Assembly (NCBI GenBank): GCA_963844565.1
Contig: CAWJON010000002.1
Coordinates: 1,674,001-1,738,000, forward strand
Direction of reading: 5' to 3'
Length of the DNA stretch: 64,000 bases
Source: JAFEDN01 sp963844565
GTDB lineage: Bacteria; Pseudomonadota; Gammaproteobacteria; Coxiellales; Coxiellaceae
A program made the translations under genes and the position numbers. Shown here one piece after another: positions 53,946-62,301 of this stretch (position 1 is its first letter; every line of letters starts with the position of its first letter). The notes under the pieces were generated by a model that saw only the letters and a program-made list of their open reading frames with translations, did no database searches and was not told the DNA's origin.

Positions 53946-54368
53946 TTATTGGCAAATGTCTTCGGGTTTAAAAAAGAATTTGATTTCTTGTTCTGCGGTG
54001 GCTCTGCTATCTGATCCATGGACTACGTTTTCATCAATTGATTCAGCAAAATCAGCACGGATGGTGCCGGGGGCTGCTTTTTTAGGATCGGTTGCTCCCA
54101 TTAATTCTCGATGTTTTAAAATAGCATTTTCCCCACGCAAGACTTGAATCATGACAGGGCCTTCCGTCATCACTTTGACCAAATCTTTAAAAAAAGGCCG
54201 TTCACGATGTACAGAATAAAAATCCTCGGCTTCTTGTTTGGTCAAATGCAACATTTTAGCCGCAACGATTTTTAACTCGGACTGCTCGAATCGGGTATAG
54301 ATCTGACCGATAATATTGCGAGCGACGCCGTGAGGTTTAATAATAGATAACGTATCTTCAATAGGCAT
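53946..54368 (-). CDS. ndk: Nucleoside diphosphate kinase
   Basis: The 140-residue protein has the catalytic histidine in NVVHGSDS and the family words LSIIKPHGVARNIIG, FYSVHRERPFF, MIQVLRGENAI and DPKKAAPGTIRADF. It keeps nucleotide triphosphate pools balanced. It ends one base before rlmN starts. The ndk-rlmN pair often leads the rodZ-hisS-der cluster, which here lies 20 kb away. Confidence 0.97.
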   Translation of the reverse strand: MPIEDTLSIIKPHGVARNIIGQIYTRFEQSELKIVAAKMLHLTKQEAEDFYSVHRERPFFKDLVKVMTEGPVMIQVLRGENAILKHRELMGATDPKKAAPGTIRADFAESIDENVVHGSDSRATAEQEIKFFFKPEDICQ

Positions 54369-54482
54369 CTCAATCTCCTACTACTTTGGTTGATCCGGAG
54401 TATAAAATATCCGGGGTTATGTTTTTTATATGAGGGAGGTATGATAATATAATTGTCAATAGACGGCAATGGAAGGATTCTA

Positions 54483-56057
54483 ATGTCAACAACACTGGCA
54501 AGCCTGCCTTTTATTTTGTTCATGATAGTCGTGGTCACCGCCATTGCTGAAAATATTAATGTTCCTTACCCCCTACTATTGGTCATTGCTGGTTTAGTCG
54601 TTGGTTTTATCCCCAACATACCGAGCTGGCATCCCCCCAACGATATGATTTTGGCTTTATTCTTACCTCCTATCTTATTCTCGGGCGCTCGATTAATCTC
54701 CTGGCAGGATGTAAAACAAAATATGACCATTGTTTTATCTTTGTCCATCGGATTGGTTTTGATCTCTGCGGTATCAATCGCCTGGATTTTACACCTCATG
54801 ATACCTCAATTGTCTTTCCCCATGGCTTTAATCTTAGGCGCCATCATTTCACCTACTGACGTCATTGCCGCAAATAGTGTGCTAAACAAAATGAATGTTC
54901 CGCGCAGTATCATTCGGACCGTTAAAGTTGAAAGCTTATTCAATGATGCTTGTGGAATTGTTTTGTATAAGGCCGGTTTAATCTTGGTTGCCGGTCAGGT
55001 ACTCAAGCTTTCTGATTTTGGTCATCAGTTTTTTTATATTGGTTTAGGTGGGGTGTTAATTGGTTTGTTGTTTGCTTACATTAGCGGAATTATTGTCAAA
55101 CAATTTCTTTCCCATTCAGAAAATCATTTGCCCATCATCATGAGCTTAATTTTGGCCTATGTTACTTATTGGTTCGCTGAAAAATTAGGCGCTTCAGGAG
55201 TTTTGGCCACCGTTGCCGCTGGTTTATATCATAAAAGAACTGAACGCTCGGTGAGCGCCGGAACGCGCATCGCAGAAAAAACCGTTTGGGATACTTTAAT
55301 TTTTTTCCTAAATGGCATTATTTTTATAACGATAGGTACCCAATTTCCCACTTATTTGGCAAAAATGAGTTATTGGTCAATCCGTGATCTGATTCTTTTT
55401 TCCAGCGTCACCATCATAACGTTGTTGGGATTGAGGTTTGTTTGGGTCGGCCTAACTTTGGTTATCGACCAATACTGGTGGCGAAAACACAAAAAACATC
55501 ACCACCTCGTTAGAATGCCTTGGAAAAAAACATTGATTGTGTCTTGGGCAGGAATGCGCGGGTTGGTCTCTCTGGCCCTGGCTATTGCACTACCCATTTT
55601 ACCCACTGCTGAGCAAACCTTTCCAGCCACTGATTTTATTATTTTTCTGACAGTTATCACGATTTTATTCACTTTATTGGTACAAGGTTTATCCTTACCT
55701 TTTTTGATCAAACGCATAGCCATCAGCAAGAATCACGAGGAGGATTTAAACAAAATCCGCGACATTTATCAAAACTTAACCGAGCAAGCGCTGCATCATA
55801 TTAATACAACCGGCATTCATCCACATTCTGAATCTAACGTGGCCAAACAAATTGTGGAAAAACACTATACCAATCGTTTGCTCGATTTTGGACAAAATCA
55901 ACAACAACATGCCGAGTCTCTTTTGGCTCGAATGTTACAATTTGAACGTGACCTTTTATTGAAGATGCGTGAACAAGGCGAAATCAGCGAAGAAATTTAT
56001 TTGAAAATTCTGATGAAGTTGGATCGAGATGAGGTGGGATTTTCTCCATATAAATAA
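54483..56057 (+). CDS. Na+/H+ antiporter, CPA1 (NhaP/NHE) family
   Basis: The protein has 524 residues and about 12 transmembrane helices. AIISPTDVIAANSV and VESLFNDACGIVLY hold the ND-type ion-binding residues of CPA1 antiporters. WAGMRGLVSLALAIALP is another family word. A cytoplasmic C-terminal tail follows. I chose the ATG at 54483, which has GGAAGG 6 bases upstream. It is transcribed away from ndk. Confidence 0.92.
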   Translation: MSTTLASLPFILFMIVVVTAIAENINVPYPLLLVIAGLVVGFIPNIPSWHPPNDMILALFLPPILFSGARLISWQDVKQNMTIVLSLSIGLVLISAVSIAWILHLMIPQLSFPMALILGAIISPTDVIAANSVLNKMNVPRSIIRTVKVESLFNDACGIVLYKAGLILVAGQVLKLSDFGHQFFYIGLGGVLIGLLFAYISGIIVKQFLSHSENHLPIIMSLILAYVTYWFAEKLGASGVLATVAAGLYHKRTERSVSAGTRIAEKTVWDTLIFFLNGIIFITIGTQFPTYLAKMSYWSIRDLILFSSVTIITLLGLRFVWVGLTLVIDQYWWRKHKKHHHLVRMPWKKTLIVSWAGMRGLVSLALAIALPILPTAEQTFPATDFIIFLTVITILFTLLVQGLSLPFLIKRIAISKNHEEDLNKIRDIYQNLTEQALHHINTTGIHPHSESNVAKQIVEKHYTNRLLDFGQNQQQHAESLLARMLQFERDLLLKMREQGEISEEIYLKILMKLDRDEVGFSPYK

Positions 56058-56144
56058 AACAATAGCCTCTCCTCAATAGAATTTGCTGAAAAAATATGCT
56101 AGTCTTTCTTATCGGGCAGGTAGTATTTTCCTTCGAGGGGCATT

Positions 56145-57380
56145 ATGCAAATCTATAAAAAATTTTTTGGAGTTCTTCTAGGTACTTGGGTATTAGTGGC
56201 AGCAGCAGCTCCTCCCCAAAATGCAGCTAATCCGGCTCCAACCATTAATAGTGCAAATACCAATCCCAGTGCTCTGCTTCCTCTTGTCCCCCAAGCCCCC
56301 GTTTTAAACGCCAAGGCCTATGTTTTGATGGATGCCAACAGTGGCGCCGTGCTCGCTTCCAGCAATATGAACCAGACTTTGCCACCAGCCAGCTTAACCA
56401 AATTGATGACAGCTTATGTTACTTCAGCCTCCTTAAAGCAAGGACAAATCAAACCTGACGACATGGTGACGATCAGTGAAAAGGCTTGGCGCATGGAAGG
56501 TTCTAGAATGTTTATCAAGGTAGGCAGCCAAGTAAGCGTCAAAGATCTGCTTGGTGGAATTATCGTAGCCTCAGGAAATGACTCTTGTGTTGCTATTGCT
56601 GAACATATTGCAGGTTCTGAAGATGTTTTTGCTCAATTAATGAACCAGAATGCCGCCAGATTGGGTATGAAAAATACTCACTATACCGATTCCACTGGGC
56701 TACCGAATGATCAACACTACTCTTCCGCTTATGACATTGCTTTGTTGACTCGCGCAATCATTACCGATTTTCCTGAAGATTATACTTGGTATAAACAAAA
56801 ATGGGTTCTTTATAATAATATAAAACAACCTAATCGCAACCGCTTATTATGGCGCGACCCATCCGTTGACGGACTCAAAACTGGTCATACCGATGCCGCT
56901 GGGTATTGTTTAGTTTCTTCCGCATTGAGAAATAACATGCGTTTAATCTCCGTGGTCATGGGAACGCCGAGCGATGAAGCCAGAACGGCTGATTCTCAAG
57001 TTCTGTTGAACTGGGGATATCGATTTTACGAGACCCACAAATTGTTCAATGCCGGACAAACAATTAATCAAAAAAATCAGCCTCGCGTTTGGTATGGAAA
57101 AACCAAATATGCCAAGCTTGGTTTTTTAAGAGGCACTTATGTGACCATTCCCATTAACCAATTCAGCAAATTGCAAGCCAACATTAAAGTTCAACCTAAA
57201 TTGATAGCGCCGCTAACGAAAGGCCAACAATATGGCAGCGTGCAAATTTCTTTAGATGGGAAACCCTACGCTAGCCTCCCCATTGTGGCTCTAGAAGACA
57301 ACCCAAAAGGCGGAATTTTCAGCCGCTTATATGATCACATCGCCTGGGTTTTAGTTGGCTGGATACATCGCGGGCAATAA
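56145..57380 (+). CDS. dacA: D-alanyl-D-alanine carboxypeptidase (PBP5/6 family)
   Basis: This penicillin-binding protein trims peptidoglycan pentapeptides. The 411-residue protein has a signal peptide (to about residue 22), a low-complexity linker, S83-x-x-K86 in PPASLTKLM, SGN in IIVASGNDSC, and KTG in VDGLKTGHTDAAGYC. A C-terminal PBP5 domain and a final amphipathic helix (IFSRLYDHIAWVLVGWIHRG) anchor it to the membrane. dacA and dacC cannot be told apart. Confidence 0.94.
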   Translation: MQIYKKFFGVLLGTWVLVAAAAPPQNAANPAPTINSANTNPSALLPLVPQAPVLNAKAYVLMDANSGAVLASSNMNQTLPPASLTKLMTAYVTSASLKQGQIKPDDMVTISEKAWRMEGSRMFIKVGSQVSVKDLLGGIIVASGNDSCVAIAEHIAGSEDVFAQLMNQNAARLGMKNTHYTDSTGLPNDQHYSSAYDIALLTRAIITDFPEDYTWYKQKWVLYNNIKQPNRNRLLWRDPSVDGLKTGHTDAAGYCLVSSALRNNMRLISVVMGTPSDEARTADSQVLLNWGYRFYETHKLFNAGQTINQKNQPRVWYGKTKYAKLGFLRGTYVTIPINQFSKLQANIKVQPKLIAPLTKGQQYGSVQISLDGKPYASLPIVALEDNPKGGIFSRLYDHIAWVLVGWIHRGQ

Positions 57381-57429
57381 ATATCTCCCCTTTGGGAGCT
57401 CTCATTATGACCTCGAGCGCTGCGAGTTT

Positions 57430-57918
57430 TGTAAAAAGCAAATTATCCTGAGCGAGCTGATTTGTTGGTCGCCAAATCGTGGCTAGAACGCCTTTGGAAG
57501 TTTGCCTTGCCGGGACGCTTAAACCCAATCCATGGGGACGCTTCGCTTTTGCCCGTCCAGGGCAAAAGAGACCCGGCAATTCAAACTTCCAAAGGCTTCG
57601 CCACGATTTGGCGACCAACAAATCTAATGATCGTTAAGCAGTCTTCGTTATTATCTTTTTGTTTGTCTATTTAATTTTAATTATTCATTAAAAAAAGTAA
57701 CGAAAGGCAGAGGACGATCATTAGGTTGTCGAGATAATCTGTTGAGGCAGAGGCCGGAGGAAAAACATTGCCGGGTCTCTTTTGCCCAAGGATGGGCAAA
57801 AGCGAAGCCGCCCCATGGAAGGGTTTAAGGCGTCCCGGCAATGATTTTCCGTAGGCCGGTCAGCGTCAACAGATTATCTCGACAACCAGCTCCCCCAAGA
57901 TAATTTGCTTTTTACAAG
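57430..57918. repeat. Composite palindromic element family B, copy 2, with nested palindromes
   Basis: The 564-base space between the carboxypeptidase gene and nhaA has no gene and is nearly filled by this element. The outer ends are TTGTAAAAAGCAAATTATCC and its inverse at 57899-57918. Inside, 57459-57625 is a palindrome of its own (TTGGTCGCCAAATCGTGG and its inverse). 57626-57722 is another, AT-rich, with ends AATGATCGT and ACGATCATT. The last part (about 57750-57918) closely matches the right half of copy 1 at 22792-23025. Confidence 0.8.
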
Positions 57919-57944
57919 CCTAAAGGCAATGTTATGCTCAAGCA

Positions 57945-59129
57945 CTAAATATTGGGAGTATAATTACGTTTTAGGAGAAAATATCCGCAGACCCCAGACA
58001 ACAACGAACCCAATAAGACTCCTGTCCTCACAAAAGCCCCGCTCAATTCACTGCCAGGCCCATAACCAAAAGCAAGTGTCCCAATGAACAAACTCATGGT
58101 AAAACCAACACCGCCAATTAAACCGATACCATAAATGCCTAAACTGTTACATTGAGCAGGCATTTTAGCAATTCCCAACCTAACGGCCAGCATCGTAGCT
58201 CCCCAAATTCCCAATTGTTTACCAATAAAAAGTCCAAAAGTAATTCCTAACGTGATCGAACCTACCAAATGTGAAAAAGTTAAATCTGCAAAAGAAACAC
58301 CTGCATTGGCAAAAGCAAATAGAGGTAAAATACCAAACGAAACCCATGGATGAAGATCGTGCTCTAATTGACGCGCCGGTGAAAAATTCGGATGCTCTTT
58401 ATCTTGTATGGGTATGGCCAAGGCGAGAATAATCCCGGCAATAGTGGCGTGAACCCCAGATTTTAAAACACAAACCCACAAAAAGATTCCCAATAAAAAA
58501 TAAGCAAATCGATTAGTAACCCCGAATCGGTTCATTAAAAACAAAACTATAATGACTATCCCGGCTAAAGATAAAGAAAGATAAGATATCTCATGAGAAT
58601 AGAAAAAACCGATAATACAAATGGCGCCAATGTCATCAAAAATGGCTAAAGCCATCAAAAAAATCTTCAAAGCAGCTGGAATGCGTGAACCCAGTAACGC
58701 TAATATCCCTAAAGAGAAAGCAATATCGGTCGCAGTTGGAATAGCCCAACCGGAAAGAGCAGATTGATTATTCCAATTAAAAATAATGTATATAACCGCA
58801 GGCACAACCATACCGCCAAGAGCAGCCATAGCCGGTAACATTGCTTTGGATAATCCTTTTAATTCGCCGACAAGAATTTCCCGTTTGATTTCCAAACCCA
58901 CCAACAGAAAAAAAATGGCCATGAACCCATCATTTATCCATAGCAAAACTGATTTAGAAAGGACATATTCTCCGAAAGAAACGGTAAAAATGGTTTCAAA
59001 AAAGCGATGATAAAAATCCCGCGCAGGAGAGTTGTCAACGATTAAAGCGAGCACCGCCATGGTGAACAATGCAATTCCCGCACTGGCTTCCATTTGCATG
59101 AATGTGCGGATGTACTTGGTTATGGGCAT
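57945..59129 (-). CDS. nhaA: Na+/H+ antiporter NhaA
   Basis: The 394-residue protein has about 12 transmembrane helices and the NhaA words FFLLVGLEIKREILVGEL, PTATDIAFSLGILALLGSR (with the ion-binding aspartates in the TDIAF and next helix), LALAIFDDIGAI and GGVGFTMSLFIGTLAF. It exchanges sodium for protons at the inner membrane. With the NhaP-type gene nearby, the window carries two sodium antiporters of different families. Confidence 0.96.
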   Translation of the reverse strand: MPITKYIRTFMQMEASAGIALFTMAVLALIVDNSPARDFYHRFFETIFTVSFGEYVLSKSVLLWINDGFMAIFFLLVGLEIKREILVGELKGLSKAMLPAMAALGGMVVPAVIYIIFNWNNQSALSGWAIPTATDIAFSLGILALLGSRIPAALKIFLMALAIFDDIGAICIIGFFYSHEISYLSLSLAGIVIIVLFLMNRFGVTNRFAYFLLGIFLWVCVLKSGVHATIAGIILALAIPIQDKEHPNFSPARQLEHDLHPWVSFGILPLFAFANAGVSFADLTFSHLVGSITLGITFGLFIGKQLGIWGATMLAVRLGIAKMPAQCNSLGIYGIGLIGGVGFTMSLFIGTLAFGYGPGSELSGAFVRTGVLLGSLLSGVCGYFLLKRNYTPNI

Positions 59130-59131
59130 AG

Positions 59132-59983
59132 TTACCTATAATTCTTTTGTAAATAATCATCAGTTTTTACAATAACTTCACGTTCTTTAAAACTGACCAG
59201 TTGATCTGCCATAGACAGCGTACTACCCTCTTTCACAATAGCGTGCAGCGCATTTTGCATTGCTTTAATAGCGGCTCGCTGTAAATCAGAAGGAATAATA
59301 ACGATATTATAGCCCAGTTTTTGCAAATGCTCTTTGGAAACCCAAGGCGTTTTTCCACCTTGAAATAGATTAATTAATTTTGGAGCCTGTATTTCCCTGG
59401 CGATGATTTCAATTTGCTCAACTGTTTCAGGAGCCTCCACGAAAATAACATCTGCACCCGCTTTAATATAAAGCTTTGCTCGTTTTATAGCTCCCTCAAT
59501 CCCTTCGACGCCAATGGCATCGGTGCGTGCAATAATAACAAAATCAGGATCTTGACGAGCATCAACAGCGGCTCGAATTTTTTCACACATTTCTTCGGTA
59601 GAAATAATTGTTTTATCTTGTAGATGCCCGCAACGTTTCGGGAAAGTTTGGTCTTCAATATGGCAAGCCGCTACGCCCAATTGTTCATATTCTTGGATCA
59701 TGCGTTGCACATTAAGCGCGTTACCAAAGCCGGTGTCAGCATCAGCGATTACAGGAAGTTTCGAACTACTGACGATGGCTTTAAAAAAGAAACACAATTC
59801 GGTCATGGTTAACAAACCAATATCAGGGTAACCCATGCTCCGAGAAATAGCGCCCCCGCTGGCATAAATGACAGAAAAGCCAGCTTGCTGAGCTAACAAC
59901 GCAGACAGCCCATCATAAACACCTGGAGCTATGATCAACTGTTGATCTTTGATCATTTGTCTCAGGCGGTTAGTCGATTTCAT
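59132..59983 (-). CDS. Isocitrate lyase/PEP mutase family protein (PrpB-like)
   Basis: The 283-residue protein has the family words ASGGAISRSMGYPDIGLLT, VIADADTGFGNALNVQRMI and ACHIEDQTFPKRCGH, where the cysteine of KRCGH is the catalytic one of methylisocitrate and isocitrate lyases. FVEAPETVEQI follows. It could be 2-methylisocitrate lyase (propionate breakdown) or oxaloacetate decarboxylase. prpC and prpD are not nearby, so the substrate is open. It lies 2 bases after nhaA's start region on the same strand. Confidence 0.88.
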   Translation of the reverse strand: MKSTNRLRQMIKDQQLIIAPGVYDGLSALLAQQAGFSVIYASGGAISRSMGYPDIGLLTMTELCFFFKAIVSSSKLPVIADADTGFGNALNVQRMIQEYEQLGVAACHIEDQTFPKRCGHLQDKTIISTEEMCEKIRAAVDARQDPDFVIIARTDAIGVEGIEGAIKRAKLYIKAGADVIFVEAPETVEQIEIIAREIQAPKLINLFQGGKTPWVSKEHLQKLGYNIVIIPSDLQRAAIKAMQNALHAIVKEGSTLSMADQLVSFKEREVIVKTDDYLQKNYR

Positions 59984-60098
59984 CGTAACAGCTCATTTCG
60001 TTCATCTCTATCGAGTTTTTCCTACAGATATCATAGCGTGTTCATATTTAAATGAACCACCGGTTAACTATACGATAACTAAACTTGGAATTAAATAC

Positions 60099-60485
60099 AT
60101 GACATATAAATCGTTTACCCACGCAAAAGAATCAAGTGGTCAATTTTTATCCAACGTAAGGCGATTAACCCTTCACCTGCAAAAATTTAAGCTATCCATC
60201 GACAATCCAGTGCTAGTATCTGAGGTAAATCTTATATTAAAAGAACTTGAAAGCATTAGGGATTTATTATTGCAGCATAAATCAAGTTATAGCGTCAGTC
60301 TTTCTGGAAAAGAATATATAAAATTTTGTGATCTAATTATTTGCGGCACTACCATGGCCGAATTTTTAATCAGTTTACCTAGACAATATAAATTAGTGAA
60401 AGAACATGCTAATTATTGGCTAAACCTCGTTCCCAATTTTAAACCGTACCTTGAAGGGATGCTTAGCTTGGTTGAAAAAAAATAA
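60099..60485 (+). CDS. Unknown 128-residue protein
   Basis: I do not recognise this helical protein. It starts MTYKSFTHAKESSGQFLSN and is soluble, with no signal peptide. The ATG at 60099 is chosen because GGAA lies about 10 bases upstream and the open frame before it overlaps the promoter region of the divergent PrpB-like gene. It stands alone before the cytochrome operon. It could be a small regulator or an effector-like protein; nothing in the sequence decides. Confidence 0.6.
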   Translation: MTYKSFTHAKESSGQFLSNVRRLTLHLQKFKLSIDNPVLVSEVNLILKELESIRDLLLQHKSSYSVSLSGKEYIKFCDLIICGTTMAEFLISLPRQYKLVKEHANYWLNLVPNFKPYLEGMLSLVEKK

Positions 60486-60546
60486 GTCTTCTGGGATACT
60501 ATCGAAAATTTATCTGCTTTAGCATAAGGATTTTGACAAGGACGTC

Positions 60547-62301
60547 ATGGAAAAATTTTTTCCCTCTATTAATAAGTTAATCTATTATTTTTTAATTCTA
60601 CTCTTTATCACTAACCACTGTTTAGCAAACTCTCTAACTAAAAGCCAAGAAAATGTTGATTATACAACCATCAGTTTATACCGTGATGGTCAACCCAACC
60701 GTGACGTCGGCGAAGGATTAGCAACATACCCTGAGGTTGATTATGAAACCGGAGAACACGCTAGTTCGATAAAAAGAGGGGAATATCTGGTTAAAGCAGG
60801 GGACTGCATTGGATGCCATACTGAAAAAAATGGAAAACCTTTTGCCGGCGGCCTAGGATTTGAAACCCCTTTTGGAAGAATTTATAGCCCAAACATAACG
60901 CCCGATAAAAAAACTGGCATTGGCAAATGGACTTTGCGTGAGTTTACTCATACCGTTCAACAGGGTATTGCTCCTCATCATAAATATTTGTTTCCTGCTT
61001 TTCCTTATATTTATTATAATAAAATAACCTATCAAGATTTGATCGATATCAAAGCTTATTTAAACGCAATTCCTCCTGCAGAAAAGAAAAATAAAAAAAA
61101 TGTTATGCCATTTCCCTTTAACATGCGTGTGTTACAAATCGGTTGGCGTTTATTGTTTTTTGATTTTCTAAAAACCAATGGATACCAACCTAATCCACAG
61201 CATGACGAAATTTGGAATCGAGGTGCATACTTGGTTCAATCGCTTGGACATTGTGATATGTGTCATACCCCCATGCATTATTTTATTAATGAAGACTGGG
61301 TGCTTGGCGCTCCAAATCGTGCCCAACATTTATCAGGCGCGTATGTCAGTGGTTTTTACGCACCCAATATCACTAGACTTTTTATAAAAAATATTACCTT
61401 ATTACAATTTCAAAATATTTTTTGGAAAATGAGATTAGTTGAAGGACAGGAGTTCTCGCTGAAGAGAACTCCACCCTGCACGATGGGGGTTCGCAAGGGG
61501 GAGAACCGTGATTCTCCCCCTTCATTCCGAGCAATTGGCTTTGCCAATGCGCAGGATTTAAAAACAGGAAGCGATTCCCGATGTCTTCATCGGGAATCGC
61601 TGGTTGAAGGAGGCCAAGTGCAAGGGCCTATGTTTCAAGCGATTCACGATAGTTTACAATATTTGAATGCTGAAGATATTCAAGCAATTTATACTTACCT
61701 CGGTACCGTTAAAAGTGGGACATCTCCCAAACCGCATTTAACAGGCGAGAGTAATCGCGATGGGAAAAAAATATATGAACGTTATTGTAAAGTGTGCCAC
61801 GAAACAGGGAAAGGGCCCATTCCCAATGCGCCGAAAATAGACGACACTGAAAAATGGAAGCTATTAAAAAACTTAGGAATAGATCAACTTAATCAATATG
61901 CTTGGCACGGTTTGGACGGTATGCCCATTCGCGGCACCTGCACCGATTGCACCTATGACGAGATTAAGCAAACGGTACAATATATGCTGAAAGAAGCGAT
62001 ACCAGCCAATCAAAAGGCAAATACCCTCCTACCATCTCCGAATGGTAAACGAATTTATGATCAATATTGTGCATCTTGTCATAATGGCAATGACCTCCAA
62101 GCTCCTAAAATCGGTGATCAGAAAATATGGAGTGAATTAATTCGCAAAGGCATGGACACGTTAATTCTAGAAACTTGGAAAGGAACAAAGTCCATGCCGC
62201 CTAAGGGCGGTTGCCCTAATTGCAACCTAGAAGAAATTAAAGCAGCCACAAAATACCTGGTTAACGAAAGCGTATCAGAGCAGGACTTCCGATTATGGTA
62301 A
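60547..62301 (+). CDS. Four-heme cytochrome c protein with an in-frame palindromic element
   Basis: The 584-residue protein has a signal peptide (to about residue 28) and four c-type heme motifs: CIGCH (87-91), CDMCH (236-240), CKVCH (414-418) and CASCH (508-512). The first two sit in a part like the cytochrome c subunit of gluconate or alcohol dehydrogenases. The last two form cytochrome c5-like domains, each with a C-x-x-C pair (CTDC, CPNC). Residues 301-355 come from an inserted element; removing them restores MRLVEG-GQVQGPM. It overlaps coxB by 7 bases and probably delivers electrons to the oxidase. Confidence 0.88.
   Translation: MEKFFPSINKLIYYFLILLFITNHCLANSLTKSQENVDYTTISLYRDGQPNRDVGEGLATYPEVDYETGEHASSIKRGEYLVKAGDCIGCHTEKNGKPFAGGLGFETPFGRIYSPNITPDKKTGIGKWTLREFTHTVQQGIAPHHKYLFPAFPYIYYNKITYQDLIDIKAYLNAIPPAEKKNKKNVMPFPFNMRVLQIGWRLLFFDFLKTNGYQPNPQHDEIWNRGAYLVQSLGHCDMCHTPMHYFINEDWVLGAPNRAQHLSGAYVSGFYAPNITRLFIKNITLLQFQNIFWKMRLVEGQEFSLKRTPPCTMGVRKGENRDSPPSFRAIGFANAQDLKTGSDSRCLHRESLVEGGQVQGPMFQAIHDSLQYLNAEDIQAIYTYLGTVKSGTSPKPHLTGESNRDGKKIYERYCKVCHETGKGPIPNAPKIDDTEKWKLLKNLGIDQLNQYAWHGLDGMPIRGTCTDCTYDEIKQTVQYMLKEAIPANQKANTLLPSPNGKRIYDQYCASCHNGNDLQAPKIGDQKIWSELIRKGMDTLILETWKGTKSMPPKGGCPNCNLEEIKAATKYLVNESVSEQDFRLW
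61447..61611 (+). repeat. Palindromic element family A inserted in frame in the cytochrome c gene
   Basis: The insertion is 165 bp (55 codons) including one copy of the 9-bp target duplication GTTGAAGGA (61438-61446 and 61603-61611). The element itself (61447-61602) holds three hairpins (GGAGTTCTCGCTGAAGAGAACTCC, GGGGGAGAA/TTCTCCCCC, GCGATTCCCGATG/CATCGGGAATCGC). It has no stop codon in the frame used. Blocks are shared with the intergenic copies at 391-513 and 52579-52704. Confidence 0.9.

Noticed and set aside
57381..57944. A gene between the carboxypeptidase and nhaA
   Set aside because: All frames there are short and fall in repeated palindromic DNA.
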